DNA from: Chara braunii | Taxonomy: Eukaryota > Streptophyta > Charophyceae > Charales > Characeae | Length of the DNA: 31,760 nucleotides | NCBI GenBank assembly: GCA_003427395.1 | Contig: BFEA01000188.1 | Span: 306,655 to 338,414 of the forward strand | Reading direction: 5' to 3' | Part shown: in pieces, positions 9,178 to 17,560 of the stretch | Numbering within the stretch: the first letter of the stretch is position 1 | Layout: each line of letters begins with the position of its first letter | Notes under the pieces: generated by a model | What the model was told of the DNA's origin: nothing | The model's input: the letters and a program-made list of their open reading frames with translations, nothing else | Database searches by the model: none | Translations under genes and position numbers: made by a program

Positions 9178-10391
9178 AAACTATTCCCCCCTGAAATATT
9201 ACTTCCTCCGACTGAAGATTCTGTGTTGAACCGAATCTTGTTTGAGAATCCTTTCATATTAAAGGCATCAAGTGCACAATTTTTCGCTCATAAGTCTCTT
9301 GCGTGCTTCGGTAAGGCTTGGGTTGAAATAAGAGTGGTTAGAGTTAAAGATATTTGGAATGAAAAAAACAGTCTTGGCGTACAAAACTGGAAATGAGGGG
9401 GAAGTTTGGGTGGTTGAGAAAGGTGGGGGGGAAACTGCACACCTTGATTAACGTAATACCATAGTCATAAAACAATTTGTTGCCAGGGGTTCAATTTTCA
9501 AATGAAGGTCTATGGGGTGTATCTGGGGAGAGCCAATCAGGAACACTGTACCAAATTACAGATGTCCTCAGTGCGGAGGGTTTTGCAGCCAAGGAATAAG
9601 TGACATCATACACGTTCAGCTTCACAAAATAACTGGCTTTTAAATCAACTACTAGATTGACTCTGAGGCGGACCTTGTGAATGGAGCAATTGTACTAACA
9701 ACAAAGAGAACTTCGGCAGGTGGAACCTTAATTCAAGTAGTGAGTCTCAAAGGGCTACACCTCTTAAGATTGTTGTTGTTGGTTTTCAAATTGTTGGATG
9801 AGTAGTTGGACATAAAATGGTCAACCTCGCTGAATACTCGTCAAAAATAGGCACAACACATTTGAGAGGGAGAGCAAAGAACCCGCCATTTCAATCTGTT
9901 ACTAAAACAAGACAGGAGTATGATCTGCTGGCTATTTACTCAATTCATATCAGCTCTTTATGCATGCAATTCAAAGTCTTGCCATCTAAAAAACTAGGCA
10001 TCTTGTTATGGATTCAATTTTTTTTTCTGCATCGACCTCAACGGTTAACTTTGCGGAAAAAGGAATGAAGATCTTAAAAAAAATGCGTTCGTTGTGGTTG
10101 GGTTTGGGAGAATAAACGCCATCTTTGGTTGACCTGTCCAGCTTCTCAAGAACATGCATCTGATTTATGCAACACTGAGACCAAATCACACAGAAGAAGT
10201 TCAATTGGAGTGATGAGTGAATTGTATCAGGTATGCATCATGCTGAGAAGACCAAAGAGAAGGAATATTTTTTTGTAGCTCAGACAATCAGGGGCATCAT
10301 TATGAAATTGAATTGGGATTATCGAAACAATCAACTTTTCATAAGGGAATTTACGTCTGATGCGACAATCAAGATACAAATCACTCAATAA
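9178..10391 (+). pseudogene. LINE ORF2 3' fragment (post-RT linker plus zf-RVT end)
   Basis: An open stretch from about 9181 to 9396 encodes RILFENPFILK and later RVKDIWNEKN, typical of the region between the RT core and the terminal finger of plant LINEs. Further on, the frame at 9817-10068 ends in LPSKKLGILLWIQFFFLHR, equivalent to the lead-in to the finger. Then 10084-10146 encodes CVRC followed by HLWLTCPAS, a CxxC...H...C finger. The main LINE on the other strand ends CSRC...HLWWDCPAS, so the two are related. A further segment (10276-10391) reads IRGIIMKLNWDYRNNQLF and ends at a stop. Frameshifts and stops lie between segments. No RT catalytic motifs are present, so this is a 5'-truncated or eroded copy. 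Confidence 0.65.
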
Positions 10392-10690
10392 ATTTGTATC
10401 ACCACCACCAATGATTGGACCAAATGACAACAAAGATCAAAATCACGGTATCAGTAAGGAAATGGTTGTGTGAGACACGACGAACAGATAACAAATTGAT
10501 TAAGTTGGATGCTAAGGGGAGATTGCAGTTCTGTCGTTGGCTCCTTTCTCCACTAGGTTTGGAGGAGCGAATTAGTCAACCCCCCTAGGAAGGAAATAGC
10601 CAAGAATTAGGCTAGTACTTCTGTCTCAGGGTGCAGGTAGTGTGTTTAGGGAAGACCCCACTTTTTTCCCCATTTTTTTCTGAGTTATAA
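10392..10690. other. no gene recognised
   Basis: Sequence following the LINE fragment. It may include the eroded 3' untranslated part of that element. No ORF, RNA gene or repeat is supported. Confidence 0.3.
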
Positions 10691-10691
10691 A

Positions 10692-10836
10692 AGTTATGGG
10701 ACACTGGACCCGGTTTCCAGGAGCCTAAGCTAGGTAATGGTCTTAGTTACTATTTTACATGTGGTTGTTTCCCGACCCTCCTTGTCTCTGATAACAAAAT
10801 GGATACTTTCTTTTTTTGTAAAAAAAAAAAAAAAAA
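10692..10836 (+). repeat. SINE-like A-tailed repeat, copy 2
   Basis: The family core ctggacccggtttccag (10704-10720) is preceded by gggaca and followed by a body of about 85 bp, a T-rich stretch and an A run at 10819-10836. The 5' arrangement and the short length to the A tail match the copy at 8022-8166. The body is more diverged. Confidence 0.55.
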
Positions 10837-10867
10837 CGTACTTGTGAATGAACAATGATGCTGTAAC

Positions 10868-11022
10868 TTTTTTTTTTTTTTTTTTTTTTCCGGGAAAGCT
10901 TAGAAAACTTCGATTAATAAGAGCCCATTGAGGCCAGGGACCTCACAATTGAACCCGGATCACTGGGGCCGTTACCCAGTTTCAGCTCATGCACATACTA
11001 GAAACCTAGTCCAGTGTCCCCA
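10868..11022 (-). repeat. SINE-like A-tailed repeat, variant body, minus strand
   Basis: On the minus strand this begins ggggacactggactaggttt (the same head as the other copies; plus 10998-11014 carries the core), then a body containing ccgggttcaattgtgaggtc, a good box B-like sequence. It ends in a run of about 20 A (plus-strand T run from 10869). The body matches the minus-strand copy at 22545-22720, which also has gggttgaattgtgagg and cggcctcgat. It therefore shares the head of one set of copies and the body of another. Confidence 0.6.
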
Positions 11023-11555
11023 ATTGAAACTCCTCTCAAATATTTCCCAAAAGAGAAACTATTAAGCTCAAATAGGAGGAGGAAGGACAAAGAAAAACTA
11101 TTCAGGTTTGATCTCTATTAACCTCCTAAGAATTACTGCTCTGAACCACCAACTAGTCCTTACATGTCATGCCCTCCAGAAAAGGCCCTATCTTTACCCT
11201 CATCCGATAGAGCTTTTGCAAAAGAAAATAGTCCTCGATCCACCGAGTTTGAGAGCATAAAATATGAGGAGGGAGGGAAAATGACTCTCATTCATGGTGG
11301 CATTGGTGGAGTACTAATGTGTTCCCCATGACATATAGTGGTCTAACTGACGACAAAAGATATTTTTTTCCCCTTTATCTATCTTTGCCACAATTGACCT
11401 CGCCTCTCTTTCCTAATTTTTCCAGAACCACTTCCGCTGCTTCTGTTGGATTTCTTTTGTTGTGTGTACGCCAATCACATTGAATTGTTGTACGAATCTC
11501 AGATGCTATCATTTTCTTAACTTTGACGTCTGACATTAAGCGTTCCCTGAATAGC
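11023..11555. other. no gene recognised
   Basis: Mixed sequence with pyrimidine-rich parts on the plus strand and no supported ORF. No RNA gene or repeat was recognised. Confidence 0.35.
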
Positions 11556-11561
11556 TGATTG

Positions 11562-12165
11562 TTTGTTGTCCTCTTCTCCCTCTCTGCCTACGGTTTACTG
11601 GGCAGCTTTGTTTGATGATATATACCACGATTTCGCTAGAGGGTTGCTACAGTTTTCTCCGGTCAGGTCAAGCGGCAGTGGTTGGGGCCATCACTACGCG
11701 GCCATGTTGTGCCTCTAGTGCCAGCGGTGTGCCTGCAGTGTACTTTTGACCTTTCTTTGTTTCGTGGGTGTTTTGCTGGGTGTGAACCGACAGTCTGTAG
11801 AGCTTTCCATCTGGTGTGGGTGAGTGAGGAGTCTGCTTTGATTTTCGTTGCAGGCACCTTTGACGGCAGTGGTTGGTGCCCACCTCAGGGTATCAGTTGT
11901 CCAGCTGTCATTGATGCTTAATCAGAACTGGGGTTAAGCTGGAGTGTCACTTACAGTGTAATCAGCTGAGGGATTAGGTTTAGCCTCCTGACGAGTCGGT
12001 GAAACTCCGACGAAACAGTTTGTCACAGCCCCTCGTTTGTTGTACTCTTCTCCCTCTCTGCCTATATGATGTACCGGGCAGCTCTGTTTGACGATGTACA
12101 TGAGTTGGTGAAACTCTGACGAAACAGTTTGCCGGGCAGTTCTATTTGACTATATATATATATAT
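11562..12165 (+). repeat. spaced direct repeats
   Basis: A block starting gtttgttgt.ctcttctcc, continuing ctctctgccta and ending gggcagct.tgtttga.gat occurs at about 11562-11622 and again at about 12038-12100. A partial third copy (gggcagttctatttgac) is at 12131-12150. A second word, ggtgaaactccgacgaaaca, occurs at about 11997 and, with changes, at 12108 and 13018. The ORFs across 11663-11921 are not preserved between copies. The end is a short (TA)n run at about 12150-12165. Confidence 0.6.
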
Positions 12166-12204
12166 TGAACCAGTCAAAGAGGGAGGTGTCGTGCTTGGTC
12201 GCCC

Positions 12205-12255
12205 TTCCTGATTCTCTCTCTCTCTACCACACACACTCAGGCACACACAATAGAT
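12205..12255 (+). repeat. short CT and CA microsatellites
   Basis: A (CT)n stretch (about 12211-12224) is followed by (CA)n-like cacacacactcaggcacaca. Both are simple-sequence repeats without further signal. Confidence 0.6.
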
Positions 12256-12559
12256 GATGTATGCCTTTCTTTTGGTTTGTTTGTTTGCCTTTCTCGCTGT
12301 TGTTTTGCTTCTTTTTTCCTAGCTTTGGTCTGAGTGAGAAGTGCTAAACAGTAGGTGGTCCCTTGTTGGGAGTGCCTGCATGACTCTTAGCGGGGCCACT
12401 CTGTTCTTGATGTCTGTGTGGTGCATATGGTCTGTGGGTGATGACAGATGTCCGCTGGAGTGACTCCCTGGCTTAGCAGGTGGCGGGAACCAACAGTCTG
12501 CAGGGTTTGCTCATGATGTGAATAGGTGATGTGCTGCTTTGGTCCATGTTGGGTGTGTA

Positions 12560-12935
12560 GACTGCCTTGTTTGCGCTCTGCCTCTCCCTTGCTGCCTGTC
12601 CTGCTTGCTTCGCATATCGTTCTTTGCAGCTGTTGTGTTCACTGTGTGCTTTGGGTACGTTGCTTGTGTTGCCTTGCGCTTCGCTGCAACGCTGCCTTGC
12701 CGCCTATCCGCATACCTCGCCTTCTGCACTCTTTGCTAGTGTGTCGTGTAGTGTGGCTGCTTTGCTGGTGTTGCCTTGTGCTTCGCTGTACTGTTGCTGT
12801 GCTGCTCGTCCGCTTGCCATGTCACCCATGCAGTTGTTTTTGGTGTTGTGCAGTTGGGTTGTTCCGGCAGCATTGCCTGGTGTTTCGCTGAGTTGTTGCC
12901 TGCTGCTGTGTTCCGCTGGGGGACAGTCTGCCCTC
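12560..12935 (+). repeat. degenerate 102-bp tandem repeat in TG/CTG-rich DNA
   Basis: The word gttgccttg.gcttcgctg recurs at 12668, 12770 and, diverged, 12872, exactly 102 bp apart. A weaker unit may precede it near 12561. Each unit ends in a c.tccgc-like word about 40 bp after the start. The period is a multiple of three and the strand is stop-poor, which explains the long Cys- and Leu-rich open frames crossing it. I regard those as non-coding. Confidence 0.65.
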
Positions 12936-13079
12936 AACAAGGGTCAAAGGGTTCATGATCTAAGCCATTAATATGGGGATTCCGCAGATTGTCGAGGTTT
13001 CAGCCTTCTTATGAGTGGTTGCAACTCCGATGAAGCAATCTATCATCAACATCAGCACTTGTTCTTTTTTTTCAGTGTT

Positions 13080-13397
13080 TGACACTGTTTGTCTGTTTGT
13101 CATACTTATACTTCTTTTGGTTGCTGCTTTTGCCTTGCTGTTGTTTGGCTTGCTGTCGTTACCCTCGCTGCCGTGTGCTGTTTGCCTCTCCTCCATGCTT
13201 TCCACCCTACTATGTGCTTTGCTCCCATGTGTTGTTTTCTCTGCCCACCCGCCTCCCCCATGCCCTCCACTGTGTGTGTGCTTTGCTGCTGCTGTTTGCC
13301 TTGCTGCATGCTGCTTGTCAGCCCACCTGCCTCCCCTGTGCCCTTCAGCCTTTGCTGCCTTTGTGCCCGCTTGTGGTTCAATGCTTTGCCTCCTTGC
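13080..13397 (+). repeat. low-complexity TG/CT/CTG-rich tract
   Basis: A sequence dominated by ttgctgctttgcc-type words. All three plus frames are open for long distances and encode Leu/Cys/Ala-rich peptides of biased composition with no homologous domain, so no gene is called. Confidence 0.6.
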
Positions 13398-13540
13398 CTT
13401 TTGCCTTGCTGCTTCTGTGTCTGTGGATGTTTTTCGTTTTGTTGCTGCTTTTGGATGTGTTACTTCTGAGGGCTACCCAATGGCTTGACTCACTCAGATC
13501 CATACATTCCTCCTGGGGTGTTGTGGGTTGCGCCCCTGCC
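13398..13540 (+). repeat. 144-bp tandem duplication, copy 1
   Basis: It aligns closely with 13541-13685 in the same orientation, at an offset of about 144 bp at the shared word gttgctgcttttgg. Shared landmarks are tgtctgtgg, aatggcttgactca.tcagat, and ccata..ttcctcctg followed by ggtgttgtg. Confidence 0.75.
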
Positions 13541-13685
13541 TTTTTGCCTGCTGCTTACCGTGTCTGTGGCTGTTTTTCTTTGTTGTTGCTGCTTTTGGTT
13601 GTGTTACTTTGAGGGCTATCCAATGGCTTGACTCATTCAGATCCATATGTTCCTCCTGTGGTGTTGTGATGGTATGTTGCGTGGT
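13541..13685 (+). repeat. 144-bp tandem duplication, copy 2
   Basis: Second unit of the pair starting at 13398. Differences are a 2-nt deletion (acttctgagg versus actttgagg region) and scattered substitutions. It is followed by a CA-rich stretch at 13718-13760. Confidence 0.75.
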
Positions 13686-13924
13686 TTTGTACCATGCTGA
13701 GGACAAATGAAAGTGTGTTTCACACACATCTCCACAAGCACACACACATACACACTCGTTCACAGATCATCATCTTCCCTCTTCTTTTATATGCTTTTAA
13801 TAAAGGCAAATCCCGGTCTTGCTTGATGGGTCTATGAGAGACCTGGCCGAGTGGTGAGACCTGGGACCAGTGGGGACAGACAGACGACGTCAGACGTTGC
13901 TTGGAGGCACACGTGATGCATCGT

Positions 13925-14076
13925 TTCACCTTAAAAAAAAAATAAAAAATTAACATCCTGTGAAGACCTTCAGCCCCATGGTGGTACGAGAACCAACGGG
14001 GTTGAGGTTTCTGTTGGATGGTTCCATTCCATTGGTGGGAAGTGGCACCTGCTGGAAACCGGGTCCAGGGTCCCAT
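13925..14076 (-). repeat. SINE-like repeat, minus-strand copy 3
   Basis: Read on the minus strand it starts gggaccctggacccggttt with the core at plus 14052-14068. It continues cagcaggtg as in the copy at 8022, and contains ggttctcgtaccaccatg, matching gggcctcgtatcaccat there. It ends near an A/T-rich stretch at 13930-13950. The tail here is T-rich when read on the minus strand, unlike the A tails of the other copies, so the end point is uncertain. Confidence 0.5.
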
Positions 14077-14077
14077 T

Positions 14078-14262
14078 ACAGCAGGTAGAAGAACAAATTT
14101 ATACCGGGAGCTTTACCCAGCCTCGCTTATGTCACCGCGCGAGCTTTGCAGAAGAGTCTTTCGGCCCGGGGCCGTCCGAGCTGAGTGCATTCCTGTCTGC
14201 TACACCGAATCTGGTGGGATAGGCCCATGCTTCCAGCTATGCTGGAAACTGGGTCCAGCGTC
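14078..14262 (-). repeat. SINE-like repeat, minus-strand copy 4
   Basis: Directly beside copy 3 in the same orientation. The core is ctggaaactgggtccag on the plus strand (14242-14258). The body, about 150 bp, differs from copy 3 after the first 30 nt, so it may be another subtype sharing the head. No clear A tail is visible before copy 3 begins. Confidence 0.45.
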
Positions 14263-14381
14263 CCTCTATTCCTGTGCCAGATAGCTTATTCTGGGTTTTG
14301 GAAAGAATAAAATAAGTTTAAATAACAAAAATGACAGATGTGGCTACTGAGAATAAGGGGATCGCCACTCCTCTGTCGAAA

Positions 14382-14749
14382 GGCTGAAAAATTTGATGGC
14401 AACCTCGCTTTGTCAGTTTGCCCCCCTTCAGACACACAGCACTGTAGAATGGACGCACTTGTGAGTGCAAGATGGAAAAAGAGAGTTTAAAAGACGCATG
14501 CGCCTGAGGGTACGACAAGCATTAGTCCGTCCCGACCTCACGCCCACTCACCAAATTCGAGGAGAAGTCGATTGCGCAGCCGAGGACTGTTGAAAGCATA
14601 GCAGGCTGGGGGTTCAACAATTTTCGACAGGAGGAGGTGTCGAGAAGCATTCTCTGACAACTTGCGAATTTTCTTCCTGTCTCCAATTTCGACAGGCTGT
14701 GTGGCCAAGAGAAACTACTGAAAATTGTGTTTTCGACAGTGGTGTGGCG
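14382..14749 (+). repeat. foldback left arm
   Basis: Left arm of the foldback element. Just outside it, 14363-14381 (cgccactcctctgtcgaaa) matches the inner end of the right arm at 15355-15374 in direct orientation. A third, truncated copy of the arm sequence may therefore abut the left end. Confidence 0.7.
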
Positions 14750-15040
14750 TGGCGCACCCCTAAGTCACTTTAAATTTATGCTAATTCACTGGCTAGATGG
14801 CTGCTTCCATTTGTTGGGCTCATGATATGAGCCTTCTGTGCTTCGATTGCCTACCATAGCCAGGGCGACAACCGCTGTGTGTCCACCATCGCCAGGTGTT
14901 GCCCAGGGGCGCAGGTGGTTTTAAACCACTTGAGGGCGTTATGCATCATTGCACATTTGTTTCCCGAGTCCCACGGGCCGACAGTGCCTGGGAGGTGGGT
15001 GTTACGCGTCGTTTCTCTCCTTTGCTTTCCTTTTCTTGCC
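14750..15040. other. foldback spacer, unique part
   Basis: Left part of the spacer. It contains a small imperfect palindrome around gcaggtggttttaaaccactt (14909-14930) and no supported gene. Confidence 0.4.
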
Positions 15041-15350
15041 CTGTAGTTGTGGCAGTGACGCGATCTGTGGGGTGGTGTGATGTGTCGTTCCGCATTCGCT
15101 TTTCTGTTTTTGTCCTGTAGTTCTGAGTGACTTGATCTGACATGATCTCGTGGGGCAGGCGTAATGTGCCGTTTCGCGTTTGTTTGTTTTTTGTTTTTGT
15201 CCTGTACTAGTTGTGGGAGTGACAGGATCTGTGCAACAGGCATCACATGTCAGGCGTGACGTACAGTTTAGTGCTAGGTTTTTCTGTTTTTGCCCTGTAG
15301 TTGTGGGAGCCATGGGATACGTGGGGCAGGCGTCATGCCCTTTTTGGGGC
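15041..15350 (+). repeat. tandem subrepeats in foldback spacer
   Basis: Four units begin at about 15042, 15113, 15201 and 15293 with cctgtagttgtgggagtgac or a variant. Each continues with a gatctgtgg.gcaggcgt-like and a tgtgccgtttcgcg-like word, and units 1-3 lead into tttctgtttttg before the next unit. Unit lengths are about 71, 88 and 92 bp. The same unit appears inverted at 17386-17560. Confidence 0.65.
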
Positions 15351-15354
15351 AGCT

Positions 15355-15734
15355 CGCCACTCCACTGTCGAAAACACGATTTTTGATAGTTTCTCTTGGC
15401 CACACAACCTGTCAAAATTGGAGATGGGAAGAAAATTCGCAAGTTGTCAGAGAATGCTTCTCGACACCTCCTTCCCTAGAGCTGTTCAATCTCAAGCCTG
15501 CCACTCTGATGCTTTCAACAGTCCTCGGCTGCGCGGTCGACTTCTCCTCAAAATTTGGTGAGTGGGCGTGAGGTTGGGATGGACTAATGCTTGCTGCACC
15601 CTCAGGCGCGTTCGTCTTTTTCCATATTGCATTCACAAGTGTGTCCATTCTACAGTGATGTGTGGCTAAAGGGGGGCAAACTGTGGAGAGGGCGGCTGTC
15701 AATTTTATTCTGACAGCCGTCGAATTTTTCAGCC
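15355..15734 (-). repeat. foldback right arm
   Basis: Right arm of the foldback element. Near its outer end it has a small extra hairpin, ggctgtcaattttattctgacagcc (in two halves at about 15694-15718), that is absent from the left arm. Confidence 0.7.
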
Positions 15735-15931
15735 CAGGGTTAGTTGTACCGGATGTACGAATCCCGAAGGTACCCATGCCTCTGTCATCAGCAGGTAGAC
15801 AGCCCGCCTCTTGTCCACATGCCTTGGTCGTCAGCTGGGCTCCTTTGGGCATTGGAAGACGTGTGACTACATCCTCAGTAGTTATTAGGCCACCATCCAT
15901 TCTTCTACCAGTCTGTAGCCCTTCCCCTGCA

Positions 15932-16035
15932 GCTGTATGTGGGTGTATGGTTGTATGGACGCTGCACAGAATCGAACCGTGAATCAGTTGTATGTGTTTG
16001 TATGGTTGTATGAATGCTGAATGGAATTGAACCCT
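15932..16035 (+). repeat. two 55-bp tandem units
   Basis: gctgtatgtgggtgtatggt at 15932 recurs as gttgtatgtgtttgtatggt at 15987. Both are followed by tgtatg.a.gctg, a short interval and ga.t.gaacc. The second unit runs into the tRNA-like sequence at 16022. Confidence 0.6.
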
Positions 16036-16080
16036 AGACCTCATACGTACAACATCCTTAGCTCAACCAACCGAGCTCCT
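16022..16080 (-). repeat. tRNA-derived SINE head
   Basis: On the minus strand, gagctcggttggttgagc (box A-like) is followed by ggtctagggttcaattcc (box B-like; plus 16023-16034 is ggaattgaaccc). The anticodon arm is not tRNA-like and the acceptor stem does not pair, so it is not a working tRNA. Confidence 0.55.
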
Positions 16081-16088
16081 AATGTCCC

Positions 16089-16199
16089 CTACCGTCTTCC
16101 CCCTAATACAACGTACGGTCATTATAGCTGTATTTAGTCTGAAATACACCCCAAATACAGCTACAATGACCGTACGTTGTATTCGGGGGAAGAAGGTAG
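16089..16199. mobile_element. short inverted-repeat (MITE-like) hairpin
   Basis: Arms of about 47 nt pair with only three or four mismatches around a short loop (about 16136-16153). The left arm starts ctaccgtcttccccctaat and the right arm ends ggggggaagaaggtag or close to it. The identical 9-nt word ctaatgtcc lies on both sides (16079-16087 and 16203-16211), one nt outside the left arm and three nt outside the right arm, consistent with a target-site duplication. A 9-bp duplication is typical of Mutator-like elements (established knowledge). The assignment is tentative because arms and duplications are not exactly adjacent. Confidence 0.65.
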
Positions 16200-16307
16200 T
16201 CTCTAATGTCCACTAGTCTCTATAGGCGCTGCACTACAGTGAGGGACAAGTATGTGAGGTGCGAAACCAAACATCAACTGATCGCGCACAGGAGAGATTG
16301 AGGGCCA

Positions 16308-16372
16308 ATGGGAATAGAACGTACAATCTCCCCGTTGCAACGCCAGAGCTCTAATCACTGAGCTACCGCGTA
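16308..16372 (-). repeat. tRNA-derived SINE head
   Basis: On the minus strand the sequence is very tRNA-like: ggtagctcagtgattagagc (box A; plus 16348-16367) and gttctattcccattgg (degraded box B; plus about 16308-16320), with gcgttgcaac between, resembling an alanine-type anticodon loop. T-arm and anticodon stem pairing are imperfect, so it is most likely a SINE head or tRNA pseudogene. Confidence 0.55.
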
Positions 16373-16394
16373 CTCCCTTACCAACTGGTTATCT

Positions 16395-16500
16395 CGAAGG
16401 TAAGGCAGCAAGCATGCCGCAGGCACAGACGTGGGGGCAATCGGAATTGAACCCACAACCTCCAGAATGCCGCTCGCATCTTACCAACCGTGCCGCGCTC
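16395..16500 (-). repeat. tRNA-derived SINE copy, same family as 6100-6216
   Basis: On the minus strand, gcggcacggttggtaagatg (plus 16475-16496, box A-like) precedes ggttgtgggttcaattcc (plus 16443-16454, box B-like), with ggcattctggaggtt between. This is nearly the same middle as the copy near 6154. Flanking words caagcatg and gca.gca are also shared with 6110-6150. Confidence 0.55.
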
Positions 16501-16504
16501 AGTT

Positions 16505-16865
16505 GCCTGTCTTCTTGGGGGGGGCAAGTATGTTGGAGTCACACCCAACGTTCAGAACAGGCCACTTTAGCAGTGTCCGAAATTTAATGGAGCAAAAAAG
16601 GCAACCCTAAATCTGCCAGGCGCCACTGCGGGTAATGACTGGCGCAGTCTTCGACCCTCGTTAAATTTACACATTTCAAACGTCACACCATGCCACCGGC
16701 GCCACTTTGTCTTTTCTTGCCTATTTTAAACTAAAAGTGTGTCAGAGCCACAGTTTCCCCTTTTTTTTGTTGTTTTTCCCAAAACACACACGTGACCCCT
16801 TCCTATGCTGGGGGGGTGCCAGTCCGGTTGCTTTTCCCCGACAAGCCAAAAATGTACAACATGGA
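16505..16865. other. no gene recognised
   Basis: Mixed sequence without a supported ORF, repeat or RNA gene. Confidence 0.35.
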
Positions 16866-16869
16866 AGGC

Positions 16870-16905
16870 TAAAACAGAACAAGAGTTAAAAAAAATAAAA
16901 TAAAA

Positions 16906-16936
<31 letters not shown>

Positions 16937-16948
16937 AACAGAACAAGA
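16870..16948 (+). mobile_element. (AAAT)n insertion with exact 15-bp flanking duplication
   Basis: The 15-mer taaaacagaacaaga occurs at 16870-16884 and again at 16934-16948. The 49 bp between are gtt, an A run and then (AAAT)n/(AAATA)n. A simple repeat flanked by an exact target-site duplication looks like a retrotransposition product that kept only the 3' tail of its source. Replication slippage would not produce the flanking duplication so directly. Confidence 0.7.
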
Positions 16949-16949
16949 A

Positions 16950-17385
16950 GATACGGCAGGGAGAGAGGGGAGGCCGTTGCCGACAACCGGGAGACTCCCA
17001 TTGGTATCCAGGCACTGTCTGCGAAGGCGTCCCTGACTCCTGCCAGTGGCCCGCACACATCCTACTTCGCTACCTTGTAATCACTGTTTATAGATCACAA
17101 CACTGTGCAACAACTCAATGCCGGAAACCTAATTGGTAATATATTTTCTCTGCCAAGTCCTACTGCTTAAACGATCCAGGTTACACTCCTGGCCAGTTGC
17201 CTATTTTAGGAAGTACTGTGGGTGGCTGCCATCCGTCTAGTATCCCACGTCTACAACAACCTGGGCTTTTATTTAAAAAAAAAAAAAAGGAAGTATATTT
17301 ATTCTATTCAAATACACACTCGGCCGTATGCGGAAACCGCGGCACAGATGAGGGCTGAAACGACAAATTGCAAATGGAGGGAGGC
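16950..17385. other. no gene recognised
   Basis: No supported ORF. It contains an A run at 17275-17288 that could be a retroposon tail of an unrecognised plus-strand element. Confidence 0.3.
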
Positions 17386-17560
17386 CCACAGGTCATGTAA
17401 CTCCCACAACTACAGGACAAAAACAATTAAAACTAATGCTAGACCACACATCAAGCCGTATCACTCCCCCTAGTGTGGTCGAAGGTTGAAAAAAAAAAAA
17501 AAAAAGCCCGTCCCACAACTACAGAACAAAAATGGGAAAAACTAACACAAAGAGGCTCGC
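17386..17560 (-). repeat. inverted copies of the foldback-spacer subrepeat
   Basis: cccacaactacaggacaaaa (17402-17421) and cccacaactacagaacaaaa (17511-17530) are reverse complements of the tandem unit start in the foldback spacer (15041-15350). An A run at 17489-17505 separates them. This shows that the subrepeat is dispersed outside the foldback element. Confidence 0.55.

Larger units (their letters stand above)
14382..15734. mobile_element. foldback element with arms of about 370 bp
   Basis: The segment 14382-14749 is repeated in inverted orientation at 15355-15734 with modest divergence and a few small indels. The spacer is about 600 bp. Matching landmarks include ggctgaaaaatt at the outer ends, cactgtagaatgga, gcgcctgaggg, ctcacgcccactcaccaaat, gccgaggactgttgaaagca, cattctctgacaacttgcga and ttttcgacagtgg at the inner ends. 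No protein is encoded in arms or spacer. The spacer holds tandem subrepeats. This is the layout of a foldback or long-TIR non-autonomous DNA transposon. An inverted duplication of a simple element is the alternative. Confidence 0.75.

Noticed and set aside
12526-13612. Several overlapping plus-strand frames of 120-177 codons
   Set aside because: All three frames are open because of TG/CT-rich low complexity and tandem repeats. The peptides are Cys/Leu/Ala-rich without a domain.
15412-16044. 210-codon minus-strand frame
   Set aside because: It spans the right foldback arm and a short tandem repeat. The frame is not kept in the left arm and no domain is seen.
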